Below are positions 1 through 6,210 of a DNA stretch of 45,918 nucleotides, in pieces (within the stretch, counting starts at the first letter, position 1; each line of letters begins with the position of its first letter). This DNA is from a virus. The translations under genes and the position numbers were made by a program. The DNA lies in IMG/VR virus record IMGVR_UViG_3300044691_000065, positions 1 to 45,918 of that record, one strand, 5' to 3'. Under the pieces are notes generated by a model, which saw only the letters and a list, made by a program, of their open reading frames with translations, searched no databases and was not told the DNA's origin.

Positions 1-1
1 A

Positions 2-106
2 CGCATGGAGGCCGGCTGCGGCGTGTGTCACAGCGCCGTGCCTGGGCGCGTCTGCCCCTCCTGTTACGTCTGCATCGCCTGCCTACCCAATCACGACGAC
101 TGCTGA
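2..106 (+). CDS. Cys-rich zinc-finger-like small protein, 5' truncated by window edge
   Basis: The frame is open at the left edge and stops at TGA 104-106. The visible 34 residues carry repeated CxxC pairs (CGVC, then CPSC, CYVC and CIAC), a spacing typical of small zinc-binding proteins; no catalytic motif is seen. It is homologous to the intact gene at 45541-45771, with about three quarters of aligned residues identical, but ends earlier, at a stop that lies inside a hairpin. The two are either diverged paralogues or two strain versions of one locus. The true start is outside the window. Function unknown. Confidence 0.6.
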   Translation, partial: RMEAGCGVCHSAVPGRVCPSCYVCIACLPNHDDC

Positions 107-126
107 CCCCCTCAACCAGGGGGTCA
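104..126 (+). terminator. Perfect 9-bp hairpin after the truncated Cys-rich gene
   Basis: Bases 104-112 (TGACCCCCT) pair with 118-126 (AGGGGGTCA) around a 5-base loop. No U-tract follows, so intrinsic termination is uncertain. The stem begins in the stop codon of the preceding gene. In the right-end copy the same place is coding sequence and the stem is imperfect. Confidence 0.4.
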
Positions 127-130
127 AGTG

Positions 131-154
131 ATAGGGCCCACCCTCGTATTCCCC
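131..154 (+). promoter_or_regulatory. Divergent copy of the putative phage RNA polymerase promoter
   Basis: This copy shares CCACCCTCGTATTCCCC with the motif at 45771-45795, but its upstream part differs (ATAGGGCC instead of AAAACCG). It sits about 30 bases upstream of the first complete gene. See the entries at 10825, 42929 and 45771 for the better copies. Confidence 0.4.
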
Positions 155-277
155 TTCGTACAAACCCGAGGAACCGTCCATGAAAGGTTACAAAGCCCAC
201 ACCGTGAGGGACCAGATCCGGTTCCTCGCGAACCCTGCCCGCCTCCGCCGCCCCGCCTTCGCAGTCATCAACAAGCT
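151..277 (+). repeat. Left copy of exact 127-bp direct repeat
   Basis: Bases 151-277 are identical to 45792-45918, the very end of the window; the base before each copy differs (T150, C45791). The repeat holds the leader and first 98 bases of the gene at 180. An exact length of 127 equals a common assembler k-mer, so this may be an overlap left when a circular or terminally redundant genome was assembled rather than a true terminal repeat. Confidence 0.9.
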
Positions 278-485
278 GCAGGACTTCACCCCCGGTGAAC
301 AGATGCTCGGCGCCGCCGTGGCCCTGATCGCCATGTGCCAGGGCGCGAACATCAGCCTGCATGACGTGCTGACCACCGCTGGCAAGGTGTTGGCCGACAC
401 AGAAGGGCCCTTCACGTCCCACGTCCAGGCCATCCGCGACTACGCACGGCATGAGATCGCTGGCGGCGAGGAGTACCGGCAGTGA
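180..485 (+). CDS. Hypothetical early protein, 101 aa
   Basis: I do not recognise this protein. It is the first complete gene after the putative early promoter. The ATG is preceded by GAGGAACC, a good ribosome site. A central hydrophobic stretch (residues 40-60, AAVALIAMCQGA) looks more like a buried helix than a membrane span, because charged residues flank it closely. The stop overlaps the GTG of the next gene. Its first 98 bases recur at the right end of the window. Confidence 0.75.
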   Translation: MKGYKAHTVRDQIRFLANPARLRRPAFAVINKLQDFTPGEQMLGAAVALIAMCQGANISLHDVLTTAGKVLADTEGPFTSHVQAIRDYARHEIAGGEEYRQ

Positions 486-661
486 AGTACAACGCTGACA
501 AATCAGCGTTCCCCACTGGCGACAGCTACGGCCTGACCAAGCGCGAAATCTTCGCGTTGGTCGCCATGGTTACGGCCAGCAACCCTAACTGCGCCGACGA
601 AACCAACGCGCGCTTAGCTGTAGAGCGGGCCAATGCGTTGCTGAAGGAGCTGGCGAGATGA
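482..661 (+). CDS. Hypothetical small protein, 59 aa (GTG start)
   Basis: GTG 482 overlaps the previous stop as GTGA and is preceded by GAGGAG about nine bases upstream. The protein begins MKYNADKSAFPTG and has an Ala/Glu/Arg-rich helical second half ending LLKELAR. It shares an ATGA junction with the next gene, supporting translational coupling in an early operon. No family recognised. Confidence 0.65.
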   Translation: MKYNADKSAFPTGDSYGLTKREIFALVAMVTASNPNCADETNARLAVERANALLKELAR

Positions 662-894
662 GCACCACCGCACTACTCGATGGACCAACTGGCCCGCGCT
701 TCCAGCGCACCCGACGTCGCAACATCGTGCGCTCCTTAGAGCGTGTAGCGGCAAACCTCACCGGCTGGCAGAAGCTCAGCGCGATGACGACCCTCGCGAC
801 GCTGCTCGACATCATCAACAACCGCAGCCTGACCAGCGCAGAGAAGGACAGTGAGTTCGAGCGGGTCATCAACCTACTGGAGAAGAAGTCATGA
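658..894 (+). CDS. Hypothetical small basic protein, 78 aa
   Basis: ATG 658 overlaps the preceding stop (ATGA) with an AAGGAG site upstream. The N-terminal third is strongly basic (RFQRTRRRNIVRSLERV); the rest is predicted helical and ends LLEKKS. The basic start could contact nucleic acid, but no motif proves this. Its stop overlaps the next ATG. Confidence 0.65.
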   Translation: MSTTALLDGPTGPRFQRTRRRNIVRSLERVAANLTGWQKLSAMTTLATLLDIINNRSLTSAEKDSEFERVINLLEKKS

Positions 895-1034
895 AGGCCG
901 CACTGCTCAACCTCGCCCGTGAAGAAGTGATCGCTCACGGCCACGTCCTCGACCCCACACGCCAGCGGCTGCGATCCCTCGGGGTCGATAGCGCCCAGCT
1001 GGAGGCGTACCTAATCAACACTGGAGCGAACTAA
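891..1034 (+). CDS. Hypothetical small protein, 47 aa
   Basis: ATG 891 overlaps the previous stop and follows GGAGAAGAAG, a good ribosome site. The reading frame begins MKAALLNLAREEV and ends YLINTGAN. It abuts the next gene with no gap (TAA then ATG). Tight packing in a run of coupled genes is the main support. Function unknown. Confidence 0.55.
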   Translation: MKAALLNLAREEVIAHGHVLDPTRQRLRSLGVDSAQLEAYLINTGAN

Positions 1035-1208
1035 ATGGAAGTCAAAGTACAAACCGATACGAAGGTGATCCTCTCGCTCAGTGAGCACGAGGCTGGCCGG
1101 ATCATGGACCTGTTGATAAGCGCCACGTCATTCGAGGACGAGGATTGGGCTTGTGAGTTGCACAGCACTCTCGACTCGCTCGGCGTTCACGAGGTCCTGG
1201 CACCATGA
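1035..1208 (+). CDS. Hypothetical small acidic protein, 57 aa
   Basis: It starts directly after the preceding TAA, with GGAGCG about ten bases upstream. The protein is acidic (FEDEDWACE) and begins MEVKVQTDTKVILSLSEHEA, a beta-then-helix pattern. Its TGA overlaps the next ATG. No family recognised; small acidic early phage proteins sometimes bind host enzymes, but nothing here shows that. Confidence 0.6.
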   Translation: MEVKVQTDTKVILSLSEHEAGRIMDLLISATSFEDEDWACELHSTLDSLGVHEVLAP

Positions 1209-1522
1209 AGCTCACCAAAGGCACCCTCAAGGTCATCGTCACAGACGGCGAGGCAATCGTAGAGAACGCCAAGCGGTCCAGAGCTGGCGGAAAGATCTTC
1301 GTCCCACCGTACATCATCTACGAGTGGACCGAGGAGTTGAAATCCTTCACCCGCCTGTACGCCTTCGGTGTCAAGGCGAAGACCCTCAACACGCGCTACT
1401 CGCTCACCACGTTCCCGTATGCGTGGGCACCGCGTGACCTGATCGACATGCGCGCGTGGCTCGAAACAACAGACGAGCTGACTCTCGTCACCCAATACAC
1501 CGAGGCAAACGACAATGGCTGA
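1205..1522 (+). CDS. Hypothetical protein, 105 aa
   Basis: Not recognised. ATG 1205 overlaps the upstream stop. The product begins MKLTKGTLKVIVTDGEA, has a central VPPYIIYEW segment and a Trp/Arg-rich second half. It overlaps the start of the SSB gene by 8 bases, so it is probably co-translated with replication genes. No membrane segments or metal ligands are visible. Confidence 0.7.
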   Translation: MKLTKGTLKVIVTDGEAIVENAKRSRAGGKIFVPPYIIYEWTEELKSFTRLYAFGVKAKTLNTRYSLTTFPYAWAPRDLIDMRAWLETTDELTLVTQYTEANDNG

Positions 1523-2198
1523 TAAGAAGCCTTCCATCAAGTTCATCTCGCCGCGAGGCGTTGCGATTTTCCCGAAGCTCAACAAGCCTGACTTCAAGTT
1601 CAACGCTGCTGGCGAGTACCGCGCCAAGCTGCGCATCACCCTGGCCGACATCCCCGAGGAGCTGATCGCGAAGCTGACAGAGCTGCGCGACAACCTCGTG
1701 AACGAGACGAAGGCTGCCCTCACGAAGAAGAAGGACATCGCCAAGGCGAAAGCCATGACGGTGCTCGACCTGTTCAAGGACGAGACCGACAAAGAGACTG
1801 GCGAGACCACCGGCTTCTCGCTGTTCAGCTCGAAGATGGTAGCGAGCGGCATCTCGAAGAAGGACCAGAAGCCCTGGTCTCGCGCCCCGAAACTGTTTGA
1901 CGCTGCGGGCAAGAAGCTCAGCGACAAGAAGTTCATCTGGGGAGGCAGCGAGCTGAAGCTGGCCGTCGAGGCGATGGCGTACTACATGCCGAAAGACAAT
2001 GAAGTCGGCGTGGCGTACTACCTCGAAGCTGCTCAGGTGTTGAAGCTCGTCAGTGGTAGCGACAAGGACGCGGCTGGCTATGGCTTCGGTACTGAGGAAG
2101 GCTACACGGGCGAAGAAGAGTCTGACGGCAATCCAGGCTTCGGCCCCGACGACGAGTCGAAGGCCACGAGCGACGCCAAGTCCGGCGACGACTTCTAA
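1515..2198 (+). CDS. Single-stranded DNA-binding protein, T7 gp2.5-like
   Basis: The product is 227 aa, close to T7 gp2.5 (232 aa). It begins MADKKPSIKFISPRGVAIFP, followed by a beta-rich, lysine-rich body expected of an OB fold. The tail is highly acidic (GEEESDG, GPDDESK) and ends SGDDF; in gp2.5 a terminal acidic tail with a last Phe contacts the polymerase and helicase. Position before resolvase and primase-helicase matches T7. It coats ssDNA during replication and recombination. A strong hairpin follows. Confidence 0.9.
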   Translation: MADKKPSIKFISPRGVAIFPKLNKPDFKFNAAGEYRAKLRITLADIPEELIAKLTELRDNLVNETKAALTKKKDIAKAKAMTVLDLFKDETDKETGETTGFSLFSSKMVASGISKKDQKPWSRAPKLFDAAGKKLSDKKFIWGGSELKLAVEAMAYYMPKDNEVGVAYYLEAAQVLKLVSGSDKDAAGYGFGTEEGYTGEEESDGNPGFGPDDESKATSDAKSGDDF

Positions 2199-2219
2199 CC
2201 AACAAGTTCCTCGGGCGCT

Positions 2220-2280
2220 ACGGCCCGGTCCCGGTGACGCATTACACATAGCGTCATTTGGGACCGGGCCGTTTGCGTTT
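2220..2280 (+). terminator. Strong two-part hairpin after SSB
   Basis: Bases 2220-2232 pair with 2260-2272 (13 bp), enclosing a second 6-bp stem (TGACGC 2235-2240 with GCGTCA 2251-2256). The downstream tract GTTTGCGTTT is only moderately T-rich. It probably reduces read-through or stabilises the SSB transcript, because the next gene starts 8 bases further on. Confidence 0.65.
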
Positions 2281-2287
2281 GTGGCCC

Positions 2288-2680
2288 ATGCAATTCCAAG
2301 AATTCATACCCATCGAGCCGATTCCCTGCCCCCGTCCGCGTGTTGCGGTTATACGGGGCCACGGCGTCGCCTACTACCCAACGGCCTACAAGAAGTGGGT
2401 CGAGGCATTCACCTTCTGGTTCAGCCAGAGGCAGATCTCAACTCAGTTCACCGGCCCCGTCCGTGTTGTTCTCAGCATCGACGTCCGCAAGCCACGAACC
2501 TCGAAGCTCCTCATGCCCGCACCTGACGTAGACAACTACGCCAAGGCCGTGCTCGACGGGCTCACGAAGGTCGGCGTGTGGGCGGACGACAAGCAAGTCA
2601 GACAGCTCACCGTCTCAAAGCGGTGGGCACCCGACGATGAGTTCGTTGGCATCAACATTCAAATTGAGGAGTCACCATGA
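2288..2680 (+). CDS. rusA: RusA-like Holliday junction resolvase
   Basis: RusA enzymes are homodimeric metal-dependent nucleases that cut four-way junctions. The diagnostic block PDVDNYAKAVLDGL (residues about 79-92) supplies the Asp cluster, followed by WADDKQV; length (130 aa) fits the family. I chose ATG 2288 because the protein then begins MQFQEFIPIEPIPCPRPRV, the usual RusA beta start; an upstream in-frame ATG at 2258 lies in the terminator stem. No clear ribosome site precedes it. It occupies the place of T7 endonuclease I (gp3). Confidence 0.88.
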   Translation: MQFQEFIPIEPIPCPRPRVAVIRGHGVAYYPTAYKKWVEAFTFWFSQRQISTQFTGPVRVVLSIDVRKPRTSKLLMPAPDVDNYAKAVLDGLTKVGVWADDKQVRQLTVSKRWAPDDEFVGINIQIEESP

Positions 2681-2970
2681 GCAAGACCCAGAACCAGCGC
2701 GTGTTGGATCACATGATCGACCACGGCTACATCACCCAGACAATTGCCGGCAACTACGGCATCCGCCGGCTGGCCTCGCGCATCCACGACCTGACGAAAG
2801 AAGGTGTGACGATCACGCGCACAACCAAGACCGACGATGCTGCCGTTCGCTATGCATCCTACTCGCTGAAATACGTACAGATCGAGTTGAACATCCGCGC
2901 ACAGGGCGCCGGCTACAAGTTGGCGTCCCAGCCTGTGAAGCGGTACGAGCTGCTGCAGCGCGCAGCATGA
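2677..2970 (+). CDS. Helix-turn-helix domain protein
   Basis: The 97-aa product begins with a winged-helix-like module: VLDHMIDHGYITQTIA, then YGIRRLASRIHDLTKEG, matching small phage proteins with a helix-turn-helix domain in which the second helix reads LASRIHDLRKEG. The ATG overlaps the RusA stop, and the next gene overlaps its own stop. The C-terminal half carries no clear domain. DNA binding is inferred from the fold. Confidence 0.7.
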   Translation: MSKTQNQRVLDHMIDHGYITQTIAGNYGIRRLASRIHDLTKEGVTITRTTKTDDAAVRYASYSLKYVQIELNIRAQGAGYKLASQPVKRYELLQRAA

Positions 2971-3293
2971 TCTATCTCCTCGGCCTCATCGTGCTGTTGA
3001 TCGTCGGCGCCGTCTCGAAAGAGAAGACGCTGACACACCGCATAGCCGTCGCCCTGGACATCCTCACACTGTCGGTAACGTGGAAGCAGTACGACGTCAC
3101 GATCAGTTCGTGGTGTGGCATGGAGATCCGCAAGGGTTCGGCCGGCAACAAGTTCGGCCGCGCCCTCGGGTGGTGCCTCAATCACCTCCAGGCGAACCAC
3201 TGCGAGCTAGCCATCCTGGCTGACTTGGAGCGTGCGCAGTCTGCTGCGACGTACCTGACCCTCGTGTCCGTCCGCCACATCCCCGGCCAGTAA
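2967..3293 (+). CDS. Hypothetical membrane-anchored protein, 108 aa
   Basis: ATG 2967 overlaps the previous TGA. Residues 2-16 (IYLLGLIVLLIVGAV) form one hydrophobic N-terminal segment followed by Lys, so the rest is probably cytoplasmic or the segment is a signal anchor. Two Cys lie in WCGMEIRKGSAGNKFGRAL and WCLNHLQANHCE. Last gene before a terminator, so it ends the first early unit. Function unknown. Confidence 0.65.
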   Translation: MIYLLGLIVLLIVGAVSKEKTLTHRIAVALDILTLSVTWKQYDVTISSWCGMEIRKGSAGNKFGRALGWCLNHLQANHCELAILADLERAQSAATYLTLVSVRHIPGQ

Positions 3294-3297
3294 CAAC

Positions 3298-3325
3298 AAG
3301 CCCCCTTAACCGGGGGCTTCTTTTT
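3298..3325 (+). terminator. Rho-independent terminator
   Basis: AAGCCCCC (3298-3305) pairs with GGGGGCTT (3312-3319) around a 6-base loop, followed by CTTTTT. It lies between the membrane-anchored protein and the primase-helicase, whose ribosome site (TTGAGG) begins inside the T-tract. Confidence 0.88.
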
Positions 3326-3335
3326 GAGGTAACCC

Positions 3336-4961
3336 ATGGCTGACGACTCCAACTTCGTGCAGCACGTCGAGTGCGAAGCCTGTGGCAGCTCTGACGCCAA
3401 CGCTCTGTACGACGACGGCCACACCCACTGCTTCGCCTGCGGCAAGACCAAAGGCGGCGGCACCCAACCAACCACGAGGAAAGCACCCATGAGCACTGAC
3501 CTCGTGACCGGCGAAGTCCGCGCCCTACCCAAGCGGAACCTAACTGAGGAGACCTGCAAGCACTGGCGTTACACCATAGGCGAGGCCAACGGCAAGCCTG
3601 TGCAGATAGCCAACTACTGCGACGACAGCGGCGAGCCCGTTGCGCAGAAGCTCCGCTACCCCGACAAGACGTTCAAGTTTGTGGGCGAGCCGAAGAAGGC
3701 TGGGCTCTACGGGCAGCACCTGTGGCGCGACGGCGGTAAGATGTTGGTCATCACCGAAGGCGAGATCGACGCGCTGTCGGTCTCGCAGCTGCAGTCCAAC
3801 AAGTGGCCCGTAGTTAGTGTGCCTCACGGCGCACAGGGCGCAGCCAAGGCTATCGCCAAGCAGATCGAGTGGCTCATGAAGTTTGACAAGGTCATCTTCA
3901 TGTTCGACGACGACGAGCCTGGACGCGAGGCCGTGCAGGAATGCGCGCCGCTGCTTCCCCCAGGCAAAGCGTTCGTCGCCCGCATAGCTGGCTTCAAGGA
4001 TGCCAACGAGGCACTGCAGGCAGGCCAGGGCGCCAAGGTGATAGAGGCCATATGGGGTGCGAAGGAGTACCGGCCCGATGGTCTAGTCGAGATCGACGAC
4101 ATCATTGAGGAAGCACAACAGCCCGTCGCATGGGGCCTCGCGTGGTGCTTCGAGACACTCACGAAGGCCACGTACGGGCGACGCTATGGAGAGCTGTACG
4201 CGCTTGGCGCGGGCACAGGCATCGGCAAGACCGACGTGTTCACGCAGCAGATTGAGTACGACGTCAACACACTCAAGGTGAGAGTCGGCGTCATCTATCT
4301 GGAGCAAGGCAAGGTCGAGACCGCTCGGCGCATAGCTGGCAAGGTAGCTGGCAGACGCTTCCACGTACCTGATGGTGGGTGGACAGCAGCGGAGCAGAAG
4401 GTCGCACTCGAATCGTTGCGCGGCAAGGTCACCATGTACGACTCCTTCGGGGAAACCGATTGGGATGTCGTGAAGGTGAAGATCCGATACATGGCTGTCA
4501 GCCTGGGCATTCGCCACATCTTCCTCGACCACCTAACAGCAATGGCTGAGACGGACAACGAGAAGGAGTGCATCGAGCAGATCATGAAGGAGATGGCTGG
4601 GCTGGCAAAAGAGCTGGGCCTGATCATCCACTTCATCAGCCACCTCTCTACGCCAGAGGGTAAGCCGCACGAAGAAGGCGGGCGCGTGATGATCAAACAC
4701 TTCAAGGGCTCCCGCTCTATTGGCTTCTGGTCCTACTTCATGTTCGGCATGGAGCGCAACCAGCAGTCCGAGGACGAGGAGGAGCGCCGCATCACCACGT
4801 TCCGCATCCTGAAGGATCGCTACACGGGCCAGTCAACTGGCTTGGTGTTCGGCCTTGGGTACGACGTGGAGCGCGGCCGGCTGTTTGAATGCGCGCTGCC
4901 AGAGAAGGACGACGACAGACCTAAGTTCAAGGACGAGACCACTGGCAATGGAGAATTCTAA
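3336..4961 (+). CDS. DNA primase-helicase, T7 gp4-like
   Basis: The 541-aa protein (T7 gp4A is 566) has the full order: an N-terminal zinc site (C13, C16, C32, C35), a Toprim primase core (TEGEIDAL near residue 140, FMFDDDEPGREA near 190), then a RecA-type helicase with Walker A GAGTGIGKT (near 290) and Walker B IFLDHL (near 395). It unwinds the fork as a hexamer and makes primers for the adjacent family A polymerase. The ribosome site is TTGAGG. An in-frame ATG at 3489 has its own GAGGA site. Confidence 0.95.
   Translation: MADDSNFVQHVECEACGSSDANALYDDGHTHCFACGKTKGGGTQPTTRKAPMSTDLVTGEVRALPKRNLTEETCKHWRYTIGEANGKPVQIANYCDDSGEPVAQKLRYPDKTFKFVGEPKKAGLYGQHLWRDGGKMLVITEGEIDALSVSQLQSNKWPVVSVPHGAQGAAKAIAKQIEWLMKFDKVIFMFDDDEPGREAVQECAPLLPPGKAFVARIAGFKDANEALQAGQGAKVIEAIWGAKEYRPDGLVEIDDIIEEAQQPVAWGLAWCFETLTKATYGRRYGELYALGAGTGIGKTDVFTQQIEYDVNTLKVRVGVIYLEQGKVETARRIAGKVAGRRFHVPDGGWTAAEQKVALESLRGKVTMYDSFGETDWDVVKVKIRYMAVSLGIRHIFLDHLTAMAETDNEKECIEQIMKEMAGLAKELGLIIHFISHLSTPEGKPHEEGGRVMIKHFKGSRSIGFWSYFMFGMERNQQSEDEEERRITTFRILKDRYTGQSTGLVFGLGYDVERGRLFECALPEKDDDRPKFKDETTGNGEF
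3476..3491 (+). promoter_or_regulatory. Internal ribosome site and ATG: possible short helicase form
   Basis: GAGGA (3476-3480) precedes ATG 3489 by eight bases, in frame within the primase-helicase gene. Starting here would drop the first 51 residues including the zinc finger, paralleling T7, where gp4B starts at codon 64 and lacks primase zinc function. Use of this start is inferred. Confidence 0.45.
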
Positions 4962-5154
4962 CCTGACGCTGGGCCAGATCCGCAACCGCATCGACGCTCT
5001 CATTCAACTCAACAAGTACGACCCCGCGCTCCCGGCGGGGTTCGTCATTTCTGGAGAAGCATTTCATGAACTCTGTTCAAGTAAAGAAGATCAGCAACGG
5101 CTACATCGTAACGACGTTCGTGCAGAACGCAGCCCCAATCACCGGCCCGGTTGA
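4948..5154 (+). CDS. Hypothetical small protein, 68 aa
   Basis: ATG 4948 overlaps the primase-helicase end by 14 bases and has only weak ribosome-site support. The first 40 residues (NLTLGQIRNRIDALIQLNKYD) look like a genuine helix-turn-helix-length fold, but the last third overlaps the next gene in another frame and turns into a basic, unstructured tail (RLHRNDVRAERS). It may be a real gene with an over-long frame or a remnant. Confidence 0.4.
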   Translation: MENSNLTLGQIRNRIDALIQLNKYDPALPAGFVISGEAFHELCSSKEDQQRLHRNDVRAERSPNHRPG

Positions 5155-5215
5155 AACGTACTGCGCCGACCTCACGGCGGTAGGCACGCTGCTGGCCGCG
5201 ACGTTCGCATCGTGA
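5066..5215 (+). CDS. Hypothetical small protein, 49 aa
   Basis: ATG 5066 follows TGGAGAAGC at about ten bases. The product begins MNSVQVKKISNGYIVTTF, an alternating beta-like pattern, and ends AATFAS. Its TGA overlaps the next GTG. Operon packing and a good ribosome site support it over the other frame here. No family recognised. Confidence 0.6.
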   Translation: MNSVQVKKISNGYIVTTFVQNAAPITGPVETYCADLTAVGTLLAATFAS

Positions 5216-5562
5216 AGATCGGTATCCCCCCACCACCGTGCCCTCCTGACTTTGTTAGCCCGGTTCCAGGGGACTCACGGGAGCCGCGTGCTGAGTCCAG
5301 CTTAGACGCCACGCTCAACACTCGACACAAGAGCTACGGCGTATACGCAGACGCTTCCCGCATAGCGCAGGACCTCAAATACAGCATGCGCCTAGCGGGC
5401 GGCTGGGGCTCCTTGCGCGCTGACCAACGGGAAGCACTGGAGATGATAGCCACGAAGATCGGCCGCATCCTCAATGGTAACCGCGACCACATCGACTCGT
5501 GGCACGACATCGCCGGCTACGCGAAGTTGATCGAGCACCGACTCAACGGCAAGAGCCTGTGA
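5212..5562 (+). CDS. DUF6378-like phage protein, 116 aa
   Basis: GTG 5212 overlaps the upstream stop. After a Pro-rich start, residues 40-115 show the conserved pattern of a widespread phage protein: RHKSYGVYADASRIAQDLK, then QREALEMIATKIGRILNG, then SWHDIAGYAKLIEHRL. The spaced acidic and His residues resemble small all-alpha nucleotide-pyrophosphatase-like proteins, but the biochemical role is not established. The stop overlaps the next GTG. Confidence 0.7.
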   Translation: MKIGIPPPPCPPDFVSPVPGDSREPRAESSLDATLNTRHKSYGVYADASRIAQDLKYSMRLAGGWGSLRADQREALEMIATKIGRILNGNRDHIDSWHDIAGYAKLIEHRLNGKSL

Positions 5563-5774
5563 AGGCGGGCTGGCTGGGAATGACGCTGACGCTGAGTGGG
5601 GTCGCCATGCAGGCACTCCTCCCCGCGACCCTGCGTTACAGCTACATCGTCTTCCTAGCCGGCTCCCTCGTGTGGGTGGTCAACGGACTGAGCACACGTA
5701 ACCGCGCCCTGGTCCTGACGCACACCGTCCTAATCGTACTCAACAGCATTGCGGTGATCCACTGGTTCACCTGA
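5559..5774 (+). CDS. Small multi-pass membrane protein, 71 aa
   Basis: GTG 5559 overlaps the DUF6378-like stop. Almost the whole protein is hydrophobic, in three runs: GMTLTLSGVAMQALL, YSYIVFLAGSLVWVV and VLTHTVLIVLNSIAVI, separated by short polar turns (RNR). It is expected in the inner membrane. It lies far from the lysis pair at 8949-9814, so a holin role is only a possibility. Confidence 0.6.
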   Translation: MKAGWLGMTLTLSGVAMQALLPATLRYSYIVFLAGSLVWVVNGLSTRNRALVLTHTVLIVLNSIAVIHWFT

Positions 5775-5783
5775 GGTAACAAC

Positions 5784-5900
5784 ATGAAGCCTGAGCCCAA
5801 AGAGAAACGCCCTGACCCACGGTTCCGCCTGCAGTCAGGCCAGCAGTGGCGCAATGGTGCGCGTGTGGTGAAACCTAACAAGAACCGGAGGAGCAAGTGA
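5784..5900 (+). CDS. Very small basic protein, 38 aa
   Basis: ATG 5784 follows CTGAGGTAACAAC, a ribosome site used repeatedly in this genome. The product is Lys/Arg/Pro-rich (KPEPKEKRPDPRFR at the start, KPNKNRRSK at the end) and probably disordered. Its stop overlaps the GTG of the next gene. Function unknown. Confidence 0.55.
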   Translation: MKPEPKEKRPDPRFRLQSGQQWRNGARVVKPNKNRRSK

Positions 5901-6202
5901 ACTCCCCAAAGTCGTATCACCTCAACGCTCGTGCAAACGTTGATCCTCTCCTCCTGCTGCAGATCCGCGATGACGGGTATCTGAAGCAACGCATAGAGCG
6001 CCAGCTTGTCGCGGCGATCTCCCACAAGGTCATGGAGGTAGCGACCGTTACCACCCCCGCCCTCGATCCCAAGACGGGCAACACGTACGTGGATCTCGAC
6101 GTCTACGTGTTCACGCCAACTCAGTTCCGCCGGATCGTAATGGATGAAGCACAGCGGATCTACGACCGCGCCATGCGAGGTCCCGACCACAACCAATACT
6201 AG
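5897..6202 (+). CDS. Hypothetical protein, 101 aa
   Basis: GTG 5897 overlaps the previous TGA and is preceded by GGAGGAG. The chain has a helical first half (LLLLQIRDDGYLKQRIERQL) and a beta-like second half (TYVDLDVYVFTPTQ). It ends 8 bases before the DNA polymerase start, so it is probably co-expressed with it. No family recognised. Confidence 0.7.
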   Translation: MNSPKSYHLNARANVDPLLLLQIRDDGYLKQRIERQLVAAISHKVMEVATVTTPALDPKTGNTYVDLDVYVFTPTQFRRIVMDEAQRIYDRAMRGPDHNQY

Positions 6203-6210
6203 GAGTCAAC

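Noticed and set aside
1187-2249. Long minus-strand frames opposite the SSB gene
   Set aside because: These are shadows of the high-GC codon pattern in a gene with clear gp2.5 features.
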